A DNA stretch of 64,000 nt, taken from Pectobacterium wasabiae CFBP 3304. Its GTDB lineage: Bacteria > Pseudomonadota > Gammaproteobacteria > Enterobacterales > Enterobacteriaceae. Location: NCBI RefSeq assembly GCF_001742185.1, contig NZ_CP015750.1:3782001-3846000 (forward strand). Direction: 5' to 3'. Positions 1-9,656 of this stretch are shown one piece after another. Under the pieces are notes generated by a model. That model saw nothing but the letters and a program-made list of their open reading frames with translations. It searched no databases and was not told the DNA's origin. The translations under genes were made by a program, and so were the position numbers. Numbering within the stretch: position 1 is the stretch's first letter; every line of letters starts with the position of its first letter.

Positions 1-82
1 GATTGCTGTCATTGCGATGAGCTACCTGATGCTGTTGCTCAGAAAAGCCAATCACCATCCAACGCCGTTAGCTACTGCTTGA
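1..82 (+). CDS. C-terminal end of a membrane protein (partial, runs off left edge)
   Basis: An open frame enters from the left edge and ends at TGA 80-82. The 26 visible residues are a hydrophobic stretch (IAVIAMSYLMLLL) followed by a short basic and polar tail. This is what the last transmembrane helix and cytoplasmic tail of a transporter look like. The family cannot be told from so little. The stop overlaps the end of the convergent LysR gene by 15 bases, so the two genes meet tail to tail with no room for a separate terminator. The hydrophobic pattern and clean stop support a real gene end, but it could be chance. Confidence 0.5.
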   Translation, partial: IAVIAMSYLMLLLRKANHHPTPLATA

Positions 83-1009
83 GTTAGCGGCATCTAGGCT
101 GGCAAGCGAACTTTGTCCCGCTTCGACCATATTATTCCACAGCGCTTCGGCTACTGGGCTAAGGCGCTGTTTTGCATTTCGCACTAGATAAAATGTGCTG
201 GTTAGCTTTAAGCGATCCGGAGCAACTACCGCAAGTTTCCCTTTTTCCACCCAAGATGCAGCATAATGGTCGGGAAGATAACAAATATGAGTTCCCGCCA
301 GCACGAGTAATAGACTACCTTCAAGATGCCATGCTGTTTGGTGGTAGCCTTGTTTTGCTACGGGACCGAGTTGTTTAGATATTTCGTTGAAAGCATGCCC
401 ACCGATTATTACCCTACGAGGATTTAATTCACCATTGAGCCATTCGCGCTCTATAATTTCAGCATTTTCTGCTAGTGAATAAAAGTAACTGTGTTCAACG
501 AATACCGGTTCATAAAAAATATCTGCGGGAATGTCATCGGGCAAAGCGCTTAGAACAATATCGAGATGTCCATTTTTTAACCGCTCCATGAGCGGAAGGT
601 ATTCCATAATATCAAGTTCGACATTGACTTCGGGACTTTGGGCATAAAGCCGGGTTATCGCCTGAGATATAACATTATTGGGGTGGGTAGCGACATTGTC
701 TAGACAGCCTAGCTTTACTTTACCTATAAGCTGATGCTTTATGCGGGCTAACCTGTTAGCAAAATCATCAAGTGTGGAAATGACAGATTTTGCTTCCTGG
801 TAGACAACCTCCCCCTCAGTTGTTAAGGCAAAACCACCACGTCCGCGTTCGCACAAAACAAGCCCAAGCGTATCCTCAAGGCGAGATAGATAGTGGCTTA
901 ATACGGGTTGGCTCAGGCCCGTTGCAGCTTGTGCGTTGGTAATTCCTTGCTTTTCAACGATTTTACAAAAAAGCTTTAACCAGCGGATCTCCAGTTTATC
1001 TAAGCGCAT
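68..1009 (-). CDS. LysR-family transcriptional regulator
   Basis: A 313-residue protein with the LysR layout. The N-terminal winged helix-turn-helix spans roughly residues 8-65 (ITNAQAATGLSQPVLSHYLS, then LEDTLGLVLCERGRGG). A periplasmic-binding-protein-like effector domain follows. The gene points away from the permease/DUF917/hydantoinase operon, with about 270 bases between the starts, the usual arrangement for a LysR protein that controls its divergent neighbour. I infer that it regulates that operon. The effector is unknown and may be the operon's substrate. The ATG at 1007-1009 is the natural start for a family member of this length. Confidence 0.85.
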   Translation of the reverse strand: MRLDKLEIRWLKLFCKIVEKQGITNAQAATGLSQPVLSHYLSRLEDTLGLVLCERGRGGFALTTEGEVVYQEAKSVISTLDDFANRLARIKHQLIGKVKLGCLDNVATHPNNVISQAITRLYAQSPEVNVELDIMEYLPLMERLKNGHLDIVLSALPDDIPADIFYEPVFVEHSYFYSLAENAEIIEREWLNGELNPRRVIIGGHAFNEISKQLGPVAKQGYHQTAWHLEGSLLLVLAGTHICYLPDHYAASWVEKGKLAVVAPDRLKLTSTFYLVRNAKQRLSPVAEALWNNMVEAGQSSLASLDAANSSSS

Positions 1010-1169
1010 AGCATTTCCTTCGCATACATTACATATCTGAATGTTAACATCAAAATATATCTGTATTAATCGATATGAAACCCATTTATCGTGTTGTTAC
1101 GCCGCATCGTTGGTGCGGTTGCCACAAAAGAGCGTGGTTTTATGCGTCACATCAGGGTCTCCCATAGGC

Positions 1170-1205
1170 ACAATGGTGTTGTCAGCTTGCTGACGACACC
1201 ATTGT
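1170..1205. repeat. Long inverted repeat in the permease operon leader
   Basis: Two 16-base arms (1170-1185 and 1190-1205) pair around a 4-base loop with one G-T type mismatch. The left arm begins ACAATGGTGT and the right arm ends ACACCATTGT. It lies about 80 bases before the permease start and has no T-run after it, so it is not a classic terminator. It could be an RNA hairpin that controls expression or a protein-binding palindrome. A smaller hairpin (CCGCA/TGCGG) lies just upstream near 1103-1119. Confidence 0.6.
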
Positions 1206-1282
1206 TCTATACGCCGCCAGGCAACCTCTATAAAATATCACACGATACAATAATTATTTGCTGCTTATTTGATGGAGGGATG

Positions 1283-2614
1283 ATGTCTCAAGGAAATGTT
1301 GTACCTGGAAAACAACAACAGGAACGGAGAATCTATGATTATGAATACGAACCTGTCCCTGTAGAAGTGAGAAAAAGCTGGTATGTCATTGCGTTAATAT
1401 GGTTGGCTTTGGGGATCGATATTTCTGGTTTGTTTCTAGGGTCTTTTCTAAGTAGCGGACTGCCTTTTTCTCAGGCTATCAGCGCCACGCTTATTGGCTC
1501 CGTCTTGCTGGGTATTCTCGCCGCATTATGTGCTAACGTCGGCTATGGCTGTGGGTTATCAACAACGCTGCTTAGCATCTCTGTTTTTGGGCGATTAGGT
1601 GGGAAAATGATTGGCGTATTTTCCGCCGTTTCGATGGTTGGTTGGTTCGCTTTTCAACTCGATTTCTTTGGCGTAATGCTGCAAAAAGCACTCTTACATT
1701 ATCAACTTGAGCCTGGACGTTTTTTTGTCTTGCTTTTCGGCATGGTATTAATGACATTGACGGCTATTTGGGGAGTTAGGGCGCTAGGGAAATTAAGTAT
1801 ATTAAGCGTTCCGCTAATGCTCATACTCATTGTCTCAGGTATATATCTCGCAGCCAGCGGCCATTCCTCTCCTACTGAGATTGCCATTAAAACCCCAATA
1901 AGCTTAGGAAGTGCGGTTTCTTACGTTGTTTCTATCTGGATAGTGGCGGCAAGTATTGTATCACCGGATATTGCCCGTTATTCCAGAACACGTAAAGATG
2001 CTATGTTAGGGTCAGGTTTGGGTTTTTTGCTGGGGAACAGCTCCACGATTCTTGTTGCACTCATATTAACCCATATGGTTGGTAGCGACGATCTGGTCGA
2101 AATATTTTTTAGTATTGGACTTGGTCTGTCAGCCATTGTGATTTTAATTTTTGCTCAATGGACGACGAATAGTTCTAATCTAATTTCAGCCTCACTAGGT
2201 TTATCTGTCGTCATCAGAGCAATATCTCGACCAATTCTCGTTGTGGTGATGGCATTCGCTGGCTTGCTTCTTGCTTATAACGGCATGATTAATAATTTTA
2301 CTCAATTTTTGTCGCTAATAGGCGTTCTGATTTCCCCTATTGCAGGGGTTTACCTTGCTGAATACTACTTTTTTGATTCCTCGCGTCTCAAACAGGACGT
2401 ATCACAACCGCCATTGCTGAATATTTGTGCATTCATCGCATGGCTATCTGGTAGTTTTGTAAGTTTAGCAACAGCTACAGACTTCTTTGATTTGTTTACA
2501 ATCACATCCGTTTCTACATTGGATGGCATAATAATCAGCCTAGTGATGTATATCGCTATGCGGAAAATGTTTCCGCAGTTGGCAACGTCTGCCCATTCGT
2601 TTTCTAAACCCTAG
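1283..2614 (+). CDS. NCS1-family nucleobase/hydantoin-type permease (CodB-like)
   Basis: A 443-residue polytopic inner-membrane protein with about 12 predicted helices. It resembles cytosine permease CodB and related NCS1 transporters, which bring in nucleobases, hydantoins or similar ring compounds by cation symport. The soluble N-terminus has the typical acidic and tyrosine-rich stretch (YDYEYEPVPVE) and is followed by the first helix (ALIWLALGIDISG). I chose ATG 1283 because a GGAGG lies 4 bases upstream. An upstream in-frame extension to 1091 has no family support. It heads an operon with a DUF917 protein and a hydantoinase/oxoprolinase, so its cargo is probably the cyclic amide they process. 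The exact substrate is not readable from sequence. Confidence 0.85.
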   Translation: MSQGNVVPGKQQQERRIYDYEYEPVPVEVRKSWYVIALIWLALGIDISGLFLGSFLSSGLPFSQAISATLIGSVLLGILAALCANVGYGCGLSTTLLSISVFGRLGGKMIGVFSAVSMVGWFAFQLDFFGVMLQKALLHYQLEPGRFFVLLFGMVLMTLTAIWGVRALGKLSILSVPLMLILIVSGIYLAASGHSSPTEIAIKTPISLGSAVSYVVSIWIVAASIVSPDIARYSRTRKDAMLGSGLGFLLGNSSTILVALILTHMVGSDDLVEIFFSIGLGLSAIVILIFAQWTTNSSNLISASLGLSVVIRAISRPILVVVMAFAGLLLAYNGMINNFTQFLSLIGVLISPIAGVYLAEYYFFDSSRLKQDVSQPPLLNICAFIAWLSGSFVSLATATDFFDLFTITSVSTLDGIIISLVMYIAMRKMFPQLATSAHSFSKP

Positions 2615-2640
2615 GTTGTTCAGTGATTATTGGGTAAGTA

Positions 2641-3750
2641 ATGAACCGTTATATTGATTCTGAAACAATAGATGATATTGCACTAGGGGCGTCAGTTCTC
2701 GGTACTGGGGGTGGGGGCGACCCTTATCTTGGTTCGCTAATTGCCAAAAACGCATTACGTAATGCCCAGCCTATTGTTCTGATGAATCTCGATGATATCG
2801 AAGATGATTCGCTTTTTTTTCCATGTAGCGCGATGGGTGCGCCGACGGTTTCTGTGGAGAAAATTATTTCACAGCGCCAGATTCTTTTGGCTTTTGACAC
2901 GATGGAATCGGTGTTAGAGGAATCATCTTCAGGAACATTTCCAATCGAAGTTGGTGGAATTAATTCCCTCATTCCATTTGTTGTTGCGGCTAAAAAAGGA
3001 CTGCCGGTTATTGATTGTGATGCAATGGGGAGAGCCTTCCCCGAAGCACAGATGGTGACCTTTTTCCTTGATGGCTTATCTTCGGCACCCAATACGCTGG
3101 CTGATGAGAAAGGTAACTCGGTTATCCTCAATCCAATTGATGGAGTGTGGTCCGAACAGTTAGCCAGAGTCATTACGGAGCAAATGGGGGGCGCCTCCGC
3201 GATGTGTGATTATCCGCTCCGTGGACACGAGCTCAAACGTAGCGCGATTAAAGGGACACTTACACTGGCGCAGAATATAGGAAAAACGCTGCGGGAATCT
3301 CATCAGTCGGGCAGCCATCCGGTACAGTCTCTGCTTACCGTGTTGAATGGCCATGTCGTTGCATCAGGAAAGATTATTGATGTTGCTCGGCGTACAACTG
3401 GCGGTTTTGCGCGAGGGAAAGTGGTGCTGGACGGTATGGGGAGCGATAAAGGCGAATCGTTTACGGTGCTTTTCCAGAATGAGCTATTGCTGGCGTATCG
3501 TTCATCACGAACGGCCGATCCTACGCAGGATAATCTGCTGGCAGTGGTTCCTGATTTAATTTCTATAGTAGACAGTGAAACCGGACGCCCGATTATTACG
3601 GAGCATTTACGGTATGGGCAGCGGGTTGATGTTATTGCCTATCCGTGCAATGACAAATGGCGAACGCCGAAAGGGATTGACGTTGCGGGCCCAGGATATT
3701 TTGGTTATCCGGTGCAGTATGTGCCGATAGAACAGCTTGCAAATCGCTGA
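2641..3750 (+). CDS. DUF917 family protein (S-methyl thiohydantoin desulfurase-like)
   Basis: A 369-residue soluble protein. Its N-terminus carries the glycine-rich signature typical of DUF917 (VLGTGGGGDPYLG, residues about 19-31), and the family spans the full length. DUF917 proteins are usually encoded beside hydantoinase/oxoprolinase proteins, as here, and some are named for thiohydantoin desulfuration. The reaction in this organism is not known. It starts 26 bases after the permease stop and ends 10 bases before the hydantoinase start, so the three are almost certainly co-transcribed. Function beyond a role in cyclic amide or hydantoin-like metabolism is inference. Confidence 0.8.
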   Translation: MNRYIDSETIDDIALGASVLGTGGGGDPYLGSLIAKNALRNAQPIVLMNLDDIEDDSLFFPCSAMGAPTVSVEKIISQRQILLAFDTMESVLEESSSGTFPIEVGGINSLIPFVVAAKKGLPVIDCDAMGRAFPEAQMVTFFLDGLSSAPNTLADEKGNSVILNPIDGVWSEQLARVITEQMGGASAMCDYPLRGHELKRSAIKGTLTLAQNIGKTLRESHQSGSHPVQSLLTVLNGHVVASGKIIDVARRTTGGFARGKVVLDGMGSDKGESFTVLFQNELLLAYRSSRTADPTQDNLLAVVPDLISIVDSETGRPIITEHLRYGQRVDVIAYPCNDKWRTPKGIDVAGPGYFGYPVQYVPIEQLANR

Positions 3751-3760
3751 GGCTTTCCCG

Positions 3761-5329
3761 ATGTTACATAAACATGATTACCGACTCGGGATTGATGTCG
3801 GCGGCACAAACACGGATGCGGCAATTTTAGATGCTGACCTGCGCTGTATTGCGACGACCAAATGTCCTACCAGCATGGATATCTACAGCGGTATAGAGCG
3901 GGCGATTGCTGAGGTATTGGCTAAATCTGACATCGCGCCGCAGCATATTCGCTATGCGATGTTAGGCACAACACAATGTACGAATGCGATTGTCGAGCGG
4001 AAAGGGCTGGATCGCGTCGGGTTATTGCGCCTGAATTTGCCAAGCAGTGATAGCGTCCCACCGCTATTTGGCTGGGATGACGAGTGGCAAAAGACGCTAG
4101 GCAAACATTTCTACCAGCTTCACGGCGGCTATGAATTTGATGGTCGTGAGATCCATCCCATATTGAGGGATGAGGTGTTGGCGGTTTGTGACAAGATGCG
4201 AGGTCATGTCGATAGCGTGGCTATCTGTGGCGTATTTTCCCCCGTAAACAATGAGCAAGAGTTGCGGGTTGCCCAGTGGGTAAACGCGGCATTGCCTGAT
4301 GTTTCTCTGTCGTTATCCCACCGGATAGGCAGCACGGGATTGCTGGAAAGGGAAAACGCGACGATCTTGAATGCGTCGTTGCAAAGCACTGCCACCCGTT
4401 TTGTTAACGGTTTCACGCAAGCGTTAGTTCGGCACGGTATCAAAGCTACGCCATTCTTTGGGCAAAATGATGGCACATTGATGTCCGAAAGTATGGTGAA
4501 GCAATACCCGATTCTGACGATGGCCTGTGGGCCAACGAACTCGATTCGTGGGGCGTGCCACCTTTCGGGTTTGGATCATGCATTGATTATCGATGTCGGC
4601 GGCACGACAACCGATATTGGCGTGTTGGTGAATGGTTTCCCGCGTGAATCGGCAATCGCCGTTGAAGTGGGTGATGTGCGGACGAATTTCAGGATGCCGG
4701 ATATCATTTCTATCGGTATTGGCGGAGGAACCTGTGTTCGACAGTCTCCGGATGGGACACTCACCCTTGGGCCTGACAGCGTCGGCTATCGTCTTCTTGA
4801 ACAGGGCGTCAGCTTTGGCGGGGAGACGTTAACGCTCAGTGATATCATGCTGCGCCTTCATCGTGAGCGATGGACATCCACACTTCCTCGTCCGCTACCT
4901 GAACTGGATAAAGCGCTTTGCCAGCAGGCTTATCGTCAGATGATTGATAAAGTAGAAAGTGCTATCGACCGGATTAAATCATCAAGTGCGGCTATTCCTG
5001 CGGTGCTTGTTGGCGGCGGAAGCATTTTACTGCCTGACGTTTTATCTGGTGTCAGTCAGGTTATGCGCCCGTTGAATTTCGATGCGGCAAATGCGGTGGG
5101 GGTGGCGTTAGGGAAGGTGGGGGCGCAGATCGAGCGTGTGGTTAAAATGCCGGATCACGAACGTGAAGAAGTAAAAAAGGAATTACAGCAGCAAACGATT
5201 TGTCTTGCTGAAGAGATGGGCGCAACGCTAGGCAGCGTTGAGATCATCGATTATCAGGAAATTCCTTTGGCCTATCTGCCGGGGAATGCGGTTCAGGTGA
5301 AAATCAAAGCGGCAGGAAATCTGGCCTAG
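3761..5329 (+). CDS. Hydantoinase/oxoprolinase family protein
   Basis: A 522-residue protein of the HyuA/oxoprolinase subunit A family, ATP-using enzymes that open cyclic amides. Both actin-like phosphate-binding signatures are visible: an N-terminal GIDVGGTNTDAAILD near residue 8 and a central IIDVGGTTTDIGVL near residue 275. It is shorter than full-length HyuA (about 700 residues), which fits the single-subunit forms that pair with DUF917. I chose ATG 3761 because a TGAGG overlapping the upstream stop gives an 8-base spacing. The upstream TTG at 3737 would add eight residues without family support. No HyuB-like partner is present. Confidence 0.82.
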   Translation: MLHKHDYRLGIDVGGTNTDAAILDADLRCIATTKCPTSMDIYSGIERAIAEVLAKSDIAPQHIRYAMLGTTQCTNAIVERKGLDRVGLLRLNLPSSDSVPPLFGWDDEWQKTLGKHFYQLHGGYEFDGREIHPILRDEVLAVCDKMRGHVDSVAICGVFSPVNNEQELRVAQWVNAALPDVSLSLSHRIGSTGLLERENATILNASLQSTATRFVNGFTQALVRHGIKATPFFGQNDGTLMSESMVKQYPILTMACGPTNSIRGACHLSGLDHALIIDVGGTTTDIGVLVNGFPRESAIAVEVGDVRTNFRMPDIISIGIGGGTCVRQSPDGTLTLGPDSVGYRLLEQGVSFGGETLTLSDIMLRLHRERWTSTLPRPLPELDKALCQQAYRQMIDKVESAIDRIKSSSAAIPAVLVGGGSILLPDVLSGVSQVMRPLNFDAANAVGVALGKVGAQIERVVKMPDHEREEVKKELQQQTICLAEEMGATLGSVEIIDYQEIPLAYLPGNAVQVKIKAAGNLA

Positions 5330-5368
5330 TGCAGTGTAACGTTTTAATGATGTTAATCTGCTGAAATG

Positions 5369-5399
5369 AAAATAGCGCGCCATGAAGCGCGCTATTTCA
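5369..5399 (-). terminator. Terminator between hydantoinase gene and pflA
   Basis: A 10-11 bp GC-rich stem (AATAGCGCGC / GCGCGCTATT) with a 6-base loop lies between the convergent genes. On the minus strand it is followed by a T-rich run (TTTTCATTTC), so it mainly serves pflA. It may also stop plus-strand transcription from the permease operon. Confidence 0.75.
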
Positions 5400-5413
5400 G
5401 AAAGCATCAAAGG

Positions 5414-6154
5414 TTAGTAGATTACCTTGTGACCGTAGCTTTCAAGAATTGATTTAACGCGATCCATCGTATCGGCCTTCGGCGGTTTAACACCATCCAA
5501 TTTGTACTCTTCGCCCATTGCGATCCACTTGTGTTTGCCAAGCTCATGGTAGGGCAGAAGTTCAATTTTCTCGATGTTCGTCATATCCTTAGTGAATTCA
5601 CCCAGTTTGTGCGCGGACGCATCGTCGTCAGACCAGCCAGGCACCACTACATAACGTATCCAGGTACGCTGGTTACGTTTTGCCAGATAGCGAGCGAAAT
5701 CCAGAGTACGGTGATTCGATACGCCAACTAAATTCTGATGTATATCATCGTTCATTTGCTTCAGGTCGAGCATCACTAAATCGCTGACGTCTAATAGCTC
5801 GTCAATGACGGGATCGTAACGGCGCACGAATCCGTTAGTGTCCAGACAGGTATTGATACCTTCTGCCTTACAGGCGCGGAACCAGTCGCGTACAAACTCA
5901 GCTTGTAGTATGGCCTCACCACCCGATGCCGTTACGCCGCCGCCGGATGCATTCATAAAATGGCGGTAGGTCACGACTTCTTTCATGAGCTCTTCAACTG
6001 TCACTTCTTTGCCACCATGTGTATCCCAGGTATCACGGTTATGGCAATACAGACAGCGCATCAGACAACCCTGGAAGAAGATGATGAAGCGGATGCCTGG
6101 GCCATCGACGGTGCCGCAGGATTCAAAGGAGTGGATGCGACCGATTACTGACAT
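5414..6154 (-). CDS. pflA: Pyruvate formate-lyase 1 activating enzyme
   Basis: A 246-residue radical SAM enzyme, the same length as E. coli PflA. It uses a 4Fe-4S cluster and S-adenosylmethionine to make the glycyl radical on PflB under anoxic conditions. The cluster motif CLMRCLYC (CxxxCxxC) lies near residues 30-37, preceded by [11 protein letters not shown] chose the ATG at 6154 because it matches the family N-terminus ([12 protein letters not shown]) and has a GGAG upstream. A longer frame to 6328 adds 58 unrelated residues. It lies downstream of focA-pflB in the same order as in E. coli, with its own 268-base leader. Confidence 0.97.
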   Translation of the reverse strand: MSVIGRIHSFESCGTVDGPGIRFIIFFQGCLMRCLYCHNRDTWDTHGGKEVTVEELMKEVVTYRHFMNASGGGVTASGGEAILQAEFVRDWFRACKAEGINTCLDTNGFVRRYDPVIDELLDVSDLVMLDLKQMNDDIHQNLVGVSNHRTLDFARYLAKRNQRTWIRYVVVPGWSDDDASAHKLGEFTKDMTNIEKIELLPYHELGKHKWIAMGEEYKLDGVKPPKADTMDRVKSILESYGHKVIY

Positions 6155-6280
6155 TGCGAGGTTTTCTCCAAATTTGACCGGACAATAGCGGTCTTTATGA
6201 GCGCAGTCATAAGAAAGCGGGTATCGATCTGGCAGACGTTTCTGACAGAAGAACACCGTGTGACAGATGCTGCGTCGAAT

Positions 6281-6333
6281 CTGTTTTGCCAGCCAGCCAC
6301 ATGATAGGGCAGCATGGCGGGCTGGCAAAACAG
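6281..6333. repeat. 14-bp perfect inverted repeat in the pflA leader
   Basis: Arms 6281-6294 (CTGTTTTGCCAGCC) and 6320-6333 are exact reverse complements separated by 25 bases. It lies between the pflB terminator and the pflA start. No T-run follows on either strand. It would form a strong RNA hairpin in a read-through pflB-pflA transcript, or could be a protein site. Its role is unknown. Confidence 0.6.
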
Positions 6334-6364
6334 GCTAACAATCTGAACGACAAGCGAGGGTAAG

Positions 6365-6390
6365 AAAAAGGCCCCACTGACGTGGAGCCT
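6365..6390 (-). terminator. Intrinsic terminator after pflB
   Basis: On the minus strand a stem AGGCTCCAC / GTGGGGCCT (with G-T pairs) is followed by five T. It lies 33 bases past the pflB stop and separates focA-pflB from pflA. Confidence 0.8.
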
Positions 6391-6422
6391 TTATTTTACG
6401 TCTTTTCAGACAGTCATGGAAA

Positions 6423-8705
6423 CTAGATTGACTGTGTGAAAGTACGGGTGATGACGTCTTGCTGCTGTTCTTTCGTCAGTGAGTTGAAACGCACTGCGTA
6501 GCCAGATACACGGATAGTCAACTGCGGATACTTTTCCGGGTTTTCCATCGCATCAAGCAGCATTTCACGGTTCATGACGTTGACGTTCAGGTGCTGGCCG
6601 CCTTCGATGCTGGCTTCATGATGGAAGTAACCATCCATCAGGCCAGCAAGGTTAGCTTTACGCACATTGTCGTCTTTACCTAATGCGTTAGGTACGATGG
6701 AGAAGGTATAAGAAATACCATCTTTCGCGTAAGCAAACGGCAGTTTGGCAACTGAAGTCAGAGAGGCAACAGCACCTTTCTGGTCACGGCCGTGCATTGG
6801 GTTAGCACCTGGTCCGAACGGAGCACCAGCGCGGCGACCGTCTGGCGTGTTACCTGTTTTCTTACCATATACCACGTTAGAGGTGATGGTCAGAACAGAC
6901 TGAGTCGGGGTTGCGCCACGGTAGGTATTCAGTTTCTGAATTTTCTTCATGAAACGTTCAACCAGATCACAAGCCAGTTCATCTACGCGAGCATCGTTGT
7001 TACCGAATTGCGGATATTCGCCTTCGATATCAAAGTCGATAGCCAGACCATCTTCATCACGAATTGGTTTAACTTTGGCATATTTGATGGCAGACAAAGA
7101 GTCAGCAGCAACAGACAGACCAGCAATACCACACGCCATGGTACGGAATACGTCACGGTCATGCAGTGCCATCAGCGATGCTTCGTAGCTGTATTTGTCA
7201 TGCATGTAGTGGATGACATTCAGCGCGGTGACATATTGCTTAGCCAGCCAATCCATGAAGTGATCCATACGATCCATCACTTCGTCGAAGTTCAGCACGT
7301 CGCCTTTGATTGGTTCTGATTTAGGACCAACCTGCATTTTCAGTTTTTCGTCCACGCCGCCATTAATAGCGTACAGCATGGTTTTCGCCAGGTTTGCACG
7401 GGCGCCGAAGAACTGCATTTGTTTGCCAACGATCATTGGGCTTACGCAACACGCGATTGCATAGTCATCGTTATTAAAGTCAGGGCGCATCAAATCGTCA
7501 TTCTCGTATTGCAGAGAAGAGGTATCGATGGAGACTTTAGCCGCATAGTTTTTAAAGCTTTGTGGCAGTTTTTCAGACCACAGGATGGTCATGTTCGGCT
7601 CTGGAGACGGCCCCATGGTGTACAGGGTGTTCAGGAAGCGGAAGCTGGTTTTGCTCACCAGTGTACGACCATCCAGCCCCATACCAGCCAAAGATTCTGT
7701 TGCCCAGATTGGGTCACCAGAGAACAGTTCATCATACTCAGGAGTACGCAGGAAACGCACCATACGCAGTTTCATGACCAGGTGGTCAATCATTTCCTGA
7801 GCTTCTTCTTCCGTGATTTTACCGGCTTTCAGATCGCGATCGAGGTAGATATCCAGGAAAGTGGAGACACGTCCGAAGGACATTGCCGCACCATTCTGTG
7901 ATTTCACCGCAGCCAGGTAACCGAAATAAGTCCACTGAACGGCTTCTTGAGCTGTCGCTGCTGGGGCAGAAATATCGCAGCCATATTTCGCTGCCATTTC
8001 TTTAATTTGGCTCAATGCATGATGCTGATCGGCAATTTCTTCACGCAGACGGATTGTTGCTTCCAGATCTTCGCCGTTTTCCAGTTTGGATTGCAGAGAA
8101 GTGAACTGAGCAAACTTGTCTTTCATCAGATAGTCGATACCGTACAGCGCAACGCGACGGTAGTCACCGATGATACGACCACGGCCGTAGGCATCTGGCA
8201 GACCAGTCAGAACGCCAGACTTACGACAACGCAGGATATCTGGAGTGTAAACATCGAACACGCCTTGGTTGTGCGTTTTGCGATATTCAGAGAAGATTTT
8301 TTTCAGCTGAGGGTCCAGTTCACGGCCATAAACTTTGCATGAACCTTCAACCATTTTGATGCCGCCAAACGGAATCAACGCACGCTTCAACGGAGCATCA
8401 GTCTGAAGACCAACGATTTTTTCCAGACCTTTGTTGATGTATCCCGCGTCGTGAGACGTGATAGTCGCAGCAACATGGGTATCAAAATCAACAGGGGCGT
8501 GAGTACGGTTTTCCTGTTTGATGCCTTCCATGACGCTGTCCCACAGCGCTGAGGTCGCTTTAGTTGCGCCAGCCAGGAAAGACTCATCACCTTCATACGG
8601 CGTGTAGTTTTTCTGGATAAAGTCACGAACGTTGACGTTATCCTGCCATTCACCTTTGCTAAAGCCTTGCCATGCATTGGCCAATTTTTCATTCAGCTCG
8701 GTCAT
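6423..8705 (-). CDS. pflB: Formate C-acetyltransferase 1 (pyruvate formate-lyase)
   Basis: A 760-residue glycyl-radical enzyme, identical in length to E. coli PflB. It converts pyruvate and CoA to acetyl-CoA and formate in anaerobic cells. The adjacent active-site cysteines are seen in IACCVSPM near residues 418-421. The radical glycine lies in RVSGYAVRF, about 25 residues from the C-terminus. The start has an AGGTG site 4-8 bases upstream (minus strand). It lies 57 bases after focA in one transcription unit, and PflA, its activator, follows. No damage is seen. In this window it would take up pyruvate from citrate lyase products. Confidence 0.98.
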   Translation of the reverse strand: MTELNEKLANAWQGFSKGEWQDNVNVRDFIQKNYTPYEGDESFLAGATKATSALWDSVMEGIKQENRTHAPVDFDTHVAATITSHDAGYINKGLEKIVGLQTDAPLKRALIPFGGIKMVEGSCKVYGRELDPQLKKIFSEYRKTHNQGVFDVYTPDILRCRKSGVLTGLPDAYGRGRIIGDYRRVALYGIDYLMKDKFAQFTSLQSKLENGEDLEATIRLREEIADQHHALSQIKEMAAKYGCDISAPAATAQEAVQWTYFGYLAAVKSQNGAAMSFGRVSTFLDIYLDRDLKAGKITEEEAQEMIDHLVMKLRMVRFLRTPEYDELFSGDPIWATESLAGMGLDGRTLVSKTSFRFLNTLYTMGPSPEPNMTILWSEKLPQSFKNYAAKVSIDTSSLQYENDDLMRPDFNNDDYAIACCVSPMIVGKQMQFFGARANLAKTMLYAINGGVDEKLKMQVGPKSEPIKGDVLNFDEVMDRMDHFMDWLAKQYVTALNVIHYMHDKYSYEASLMALHDRDVFRTMACGIAGLSVAADSLSAIKYAKVKPIRDEDGLAIDFDIEGEYPQFGNNDARVDELACDLVERFMKKIQKLNTYRGATPTQSVLTITSNVVYGKKTGNTPDGRRAGAPFGPGANPMHGRDQKGAVASLTSVAKLPFAYAKDGISYTFSIVPNALGKDDNVRKANLAGLMDGYFHHEASIEGGQHLNVNVMNREMLLDAMENPEKYPQLTIRVSGYAVRFNSLTKEQQQDVITRTFTQSI

Positions 8706-8762
8706 TTTACACCTACCTTTGATATGGATTTCTTAAAACCCGACGTTGCGGCCGATTGCACC

Positions 8763-9623
8763 TTAGTGGTGCTTGTCTCCACCGCGCAAATAAATTACCC
8801 AATATGTTAAACCGACCATTATACCGCCGCCGATGATATTCCCTAGGGTGACGGGAATCAGATTATCGGTAATGAAGTGACTGACGGTTAAATGTTCAAA
8901 CTGAGACGGCGCCATGCCAATGGCATTCCAGAATTCTGGGGCCGCAAAATTTTTGATAACGATGCCCATAGGAACCATGAACATGTTGGCGATACTGTGC
9001 TCAAAACCACTAGAAACGAACATGGCGACAGGCAGGATCATGGCAAACATTTTATCGGTAAGCGTGTGGCCGGAATAGCTCATCCACACAGCCAGACAGA
9101 CTAGCAGGTTGGCCAGGATCCCCAGACACAGCGCTTCAACAAAAGTGTGTTCAAGTTTGTGTTCCGCTGTTTGCAGGACGTTAAGGCCCCATGCACCGTT
9201 TGCGACCATATGCTCTCCCGAGAACCAGATAAGTCCAACGAAGAAAAGCGCACCAATCAGGTTGCCGACATAAACATTAGCCCAGTTACAGGCTAGCTGC
9301 TTCCAGGTAATACGTCCACTGGCTTTGGCAATCACGATGAGAACGGTTGAGGTAAACAAGTCCGCGCCGCAGACGACAACCAACATGAGGCCAAGGGAGA
9401 AACAGATACCTCCGATCAATTTCGCGATACCAAAAGGAATCGTCGACGTTCCCGTGGTGGCCGTAATATAAAAGACGAAGGCGATCGAAATAAATACACC
9501 CGCAGTGATCGCTAAATAAAACGTCGTACACGGTTGTTTGGTAGCTTTATAGACTCCGGCGTCTTCAGCAACTTTTGCCATCGCGGCCGGCAGTAATAGA
9601 GTGAAGGGGTTGTCAGCTTTCAC
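8763..9623 (-). CDS. focA: Formate channel FocA
   Basis: A 286-residue member of the formate/nitrite transporter family with six hydrophobic segments. It exports or imports formate made by PflB through a pentameric inner-membrane channel. The N-terminus MKADNPFTLLLPAAMAKVAE is close to E. coli FocA. The start codon is GTG at 9621-9623, as in E. coli, with an AAGAGAGAG site upstream. It is the first gene of focA-pflB. The 436-base upstream region carries an FNR-type site, so anaerobic induction is expected. Confidence 0.97.
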   Translation of the reverse strand: MKADNPFTLLLPAAMAKVAEDAGVYKATKQPCTTFYLAITAGVFISIAFVFYITATTGTSTIPFGIAKLIGGICFSLGLMLVVVCGADLFTSTVLIVIAKASGRITWKQLACNWANVYVGNLIGALFFVGLIWFSGEHMVANGAWGLNVLQTAEHKLEHTFVEALCLGILANLLVCLAVWMSYSGHTLTDKMFAMILPVAMFVSSGFEHSIANMFMVPMGIVIKNFAAPEFWNAIGMAPSQFEHLTVSHFITDNLIPVTLGNIIGGGIMVGLTYWVIYLRGGDKHH

Positions 9624-9656
9624 ACTAACTCTCTCTTAAAATTTATCAGCGTTGAG

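Noticed and set aside
1091..1282. Longer N-terminus of the NCS1 permease
   Set aside because: The added residues run through the leader hairpins and match nothing in the family. The GGAGG before 1283 decides the start.
6792..8342. Several plus-strand frames of 130-175 codons inside pflB
   Set aside because: Antisense to a well-conserved enzyme gene and without recognisable domains.
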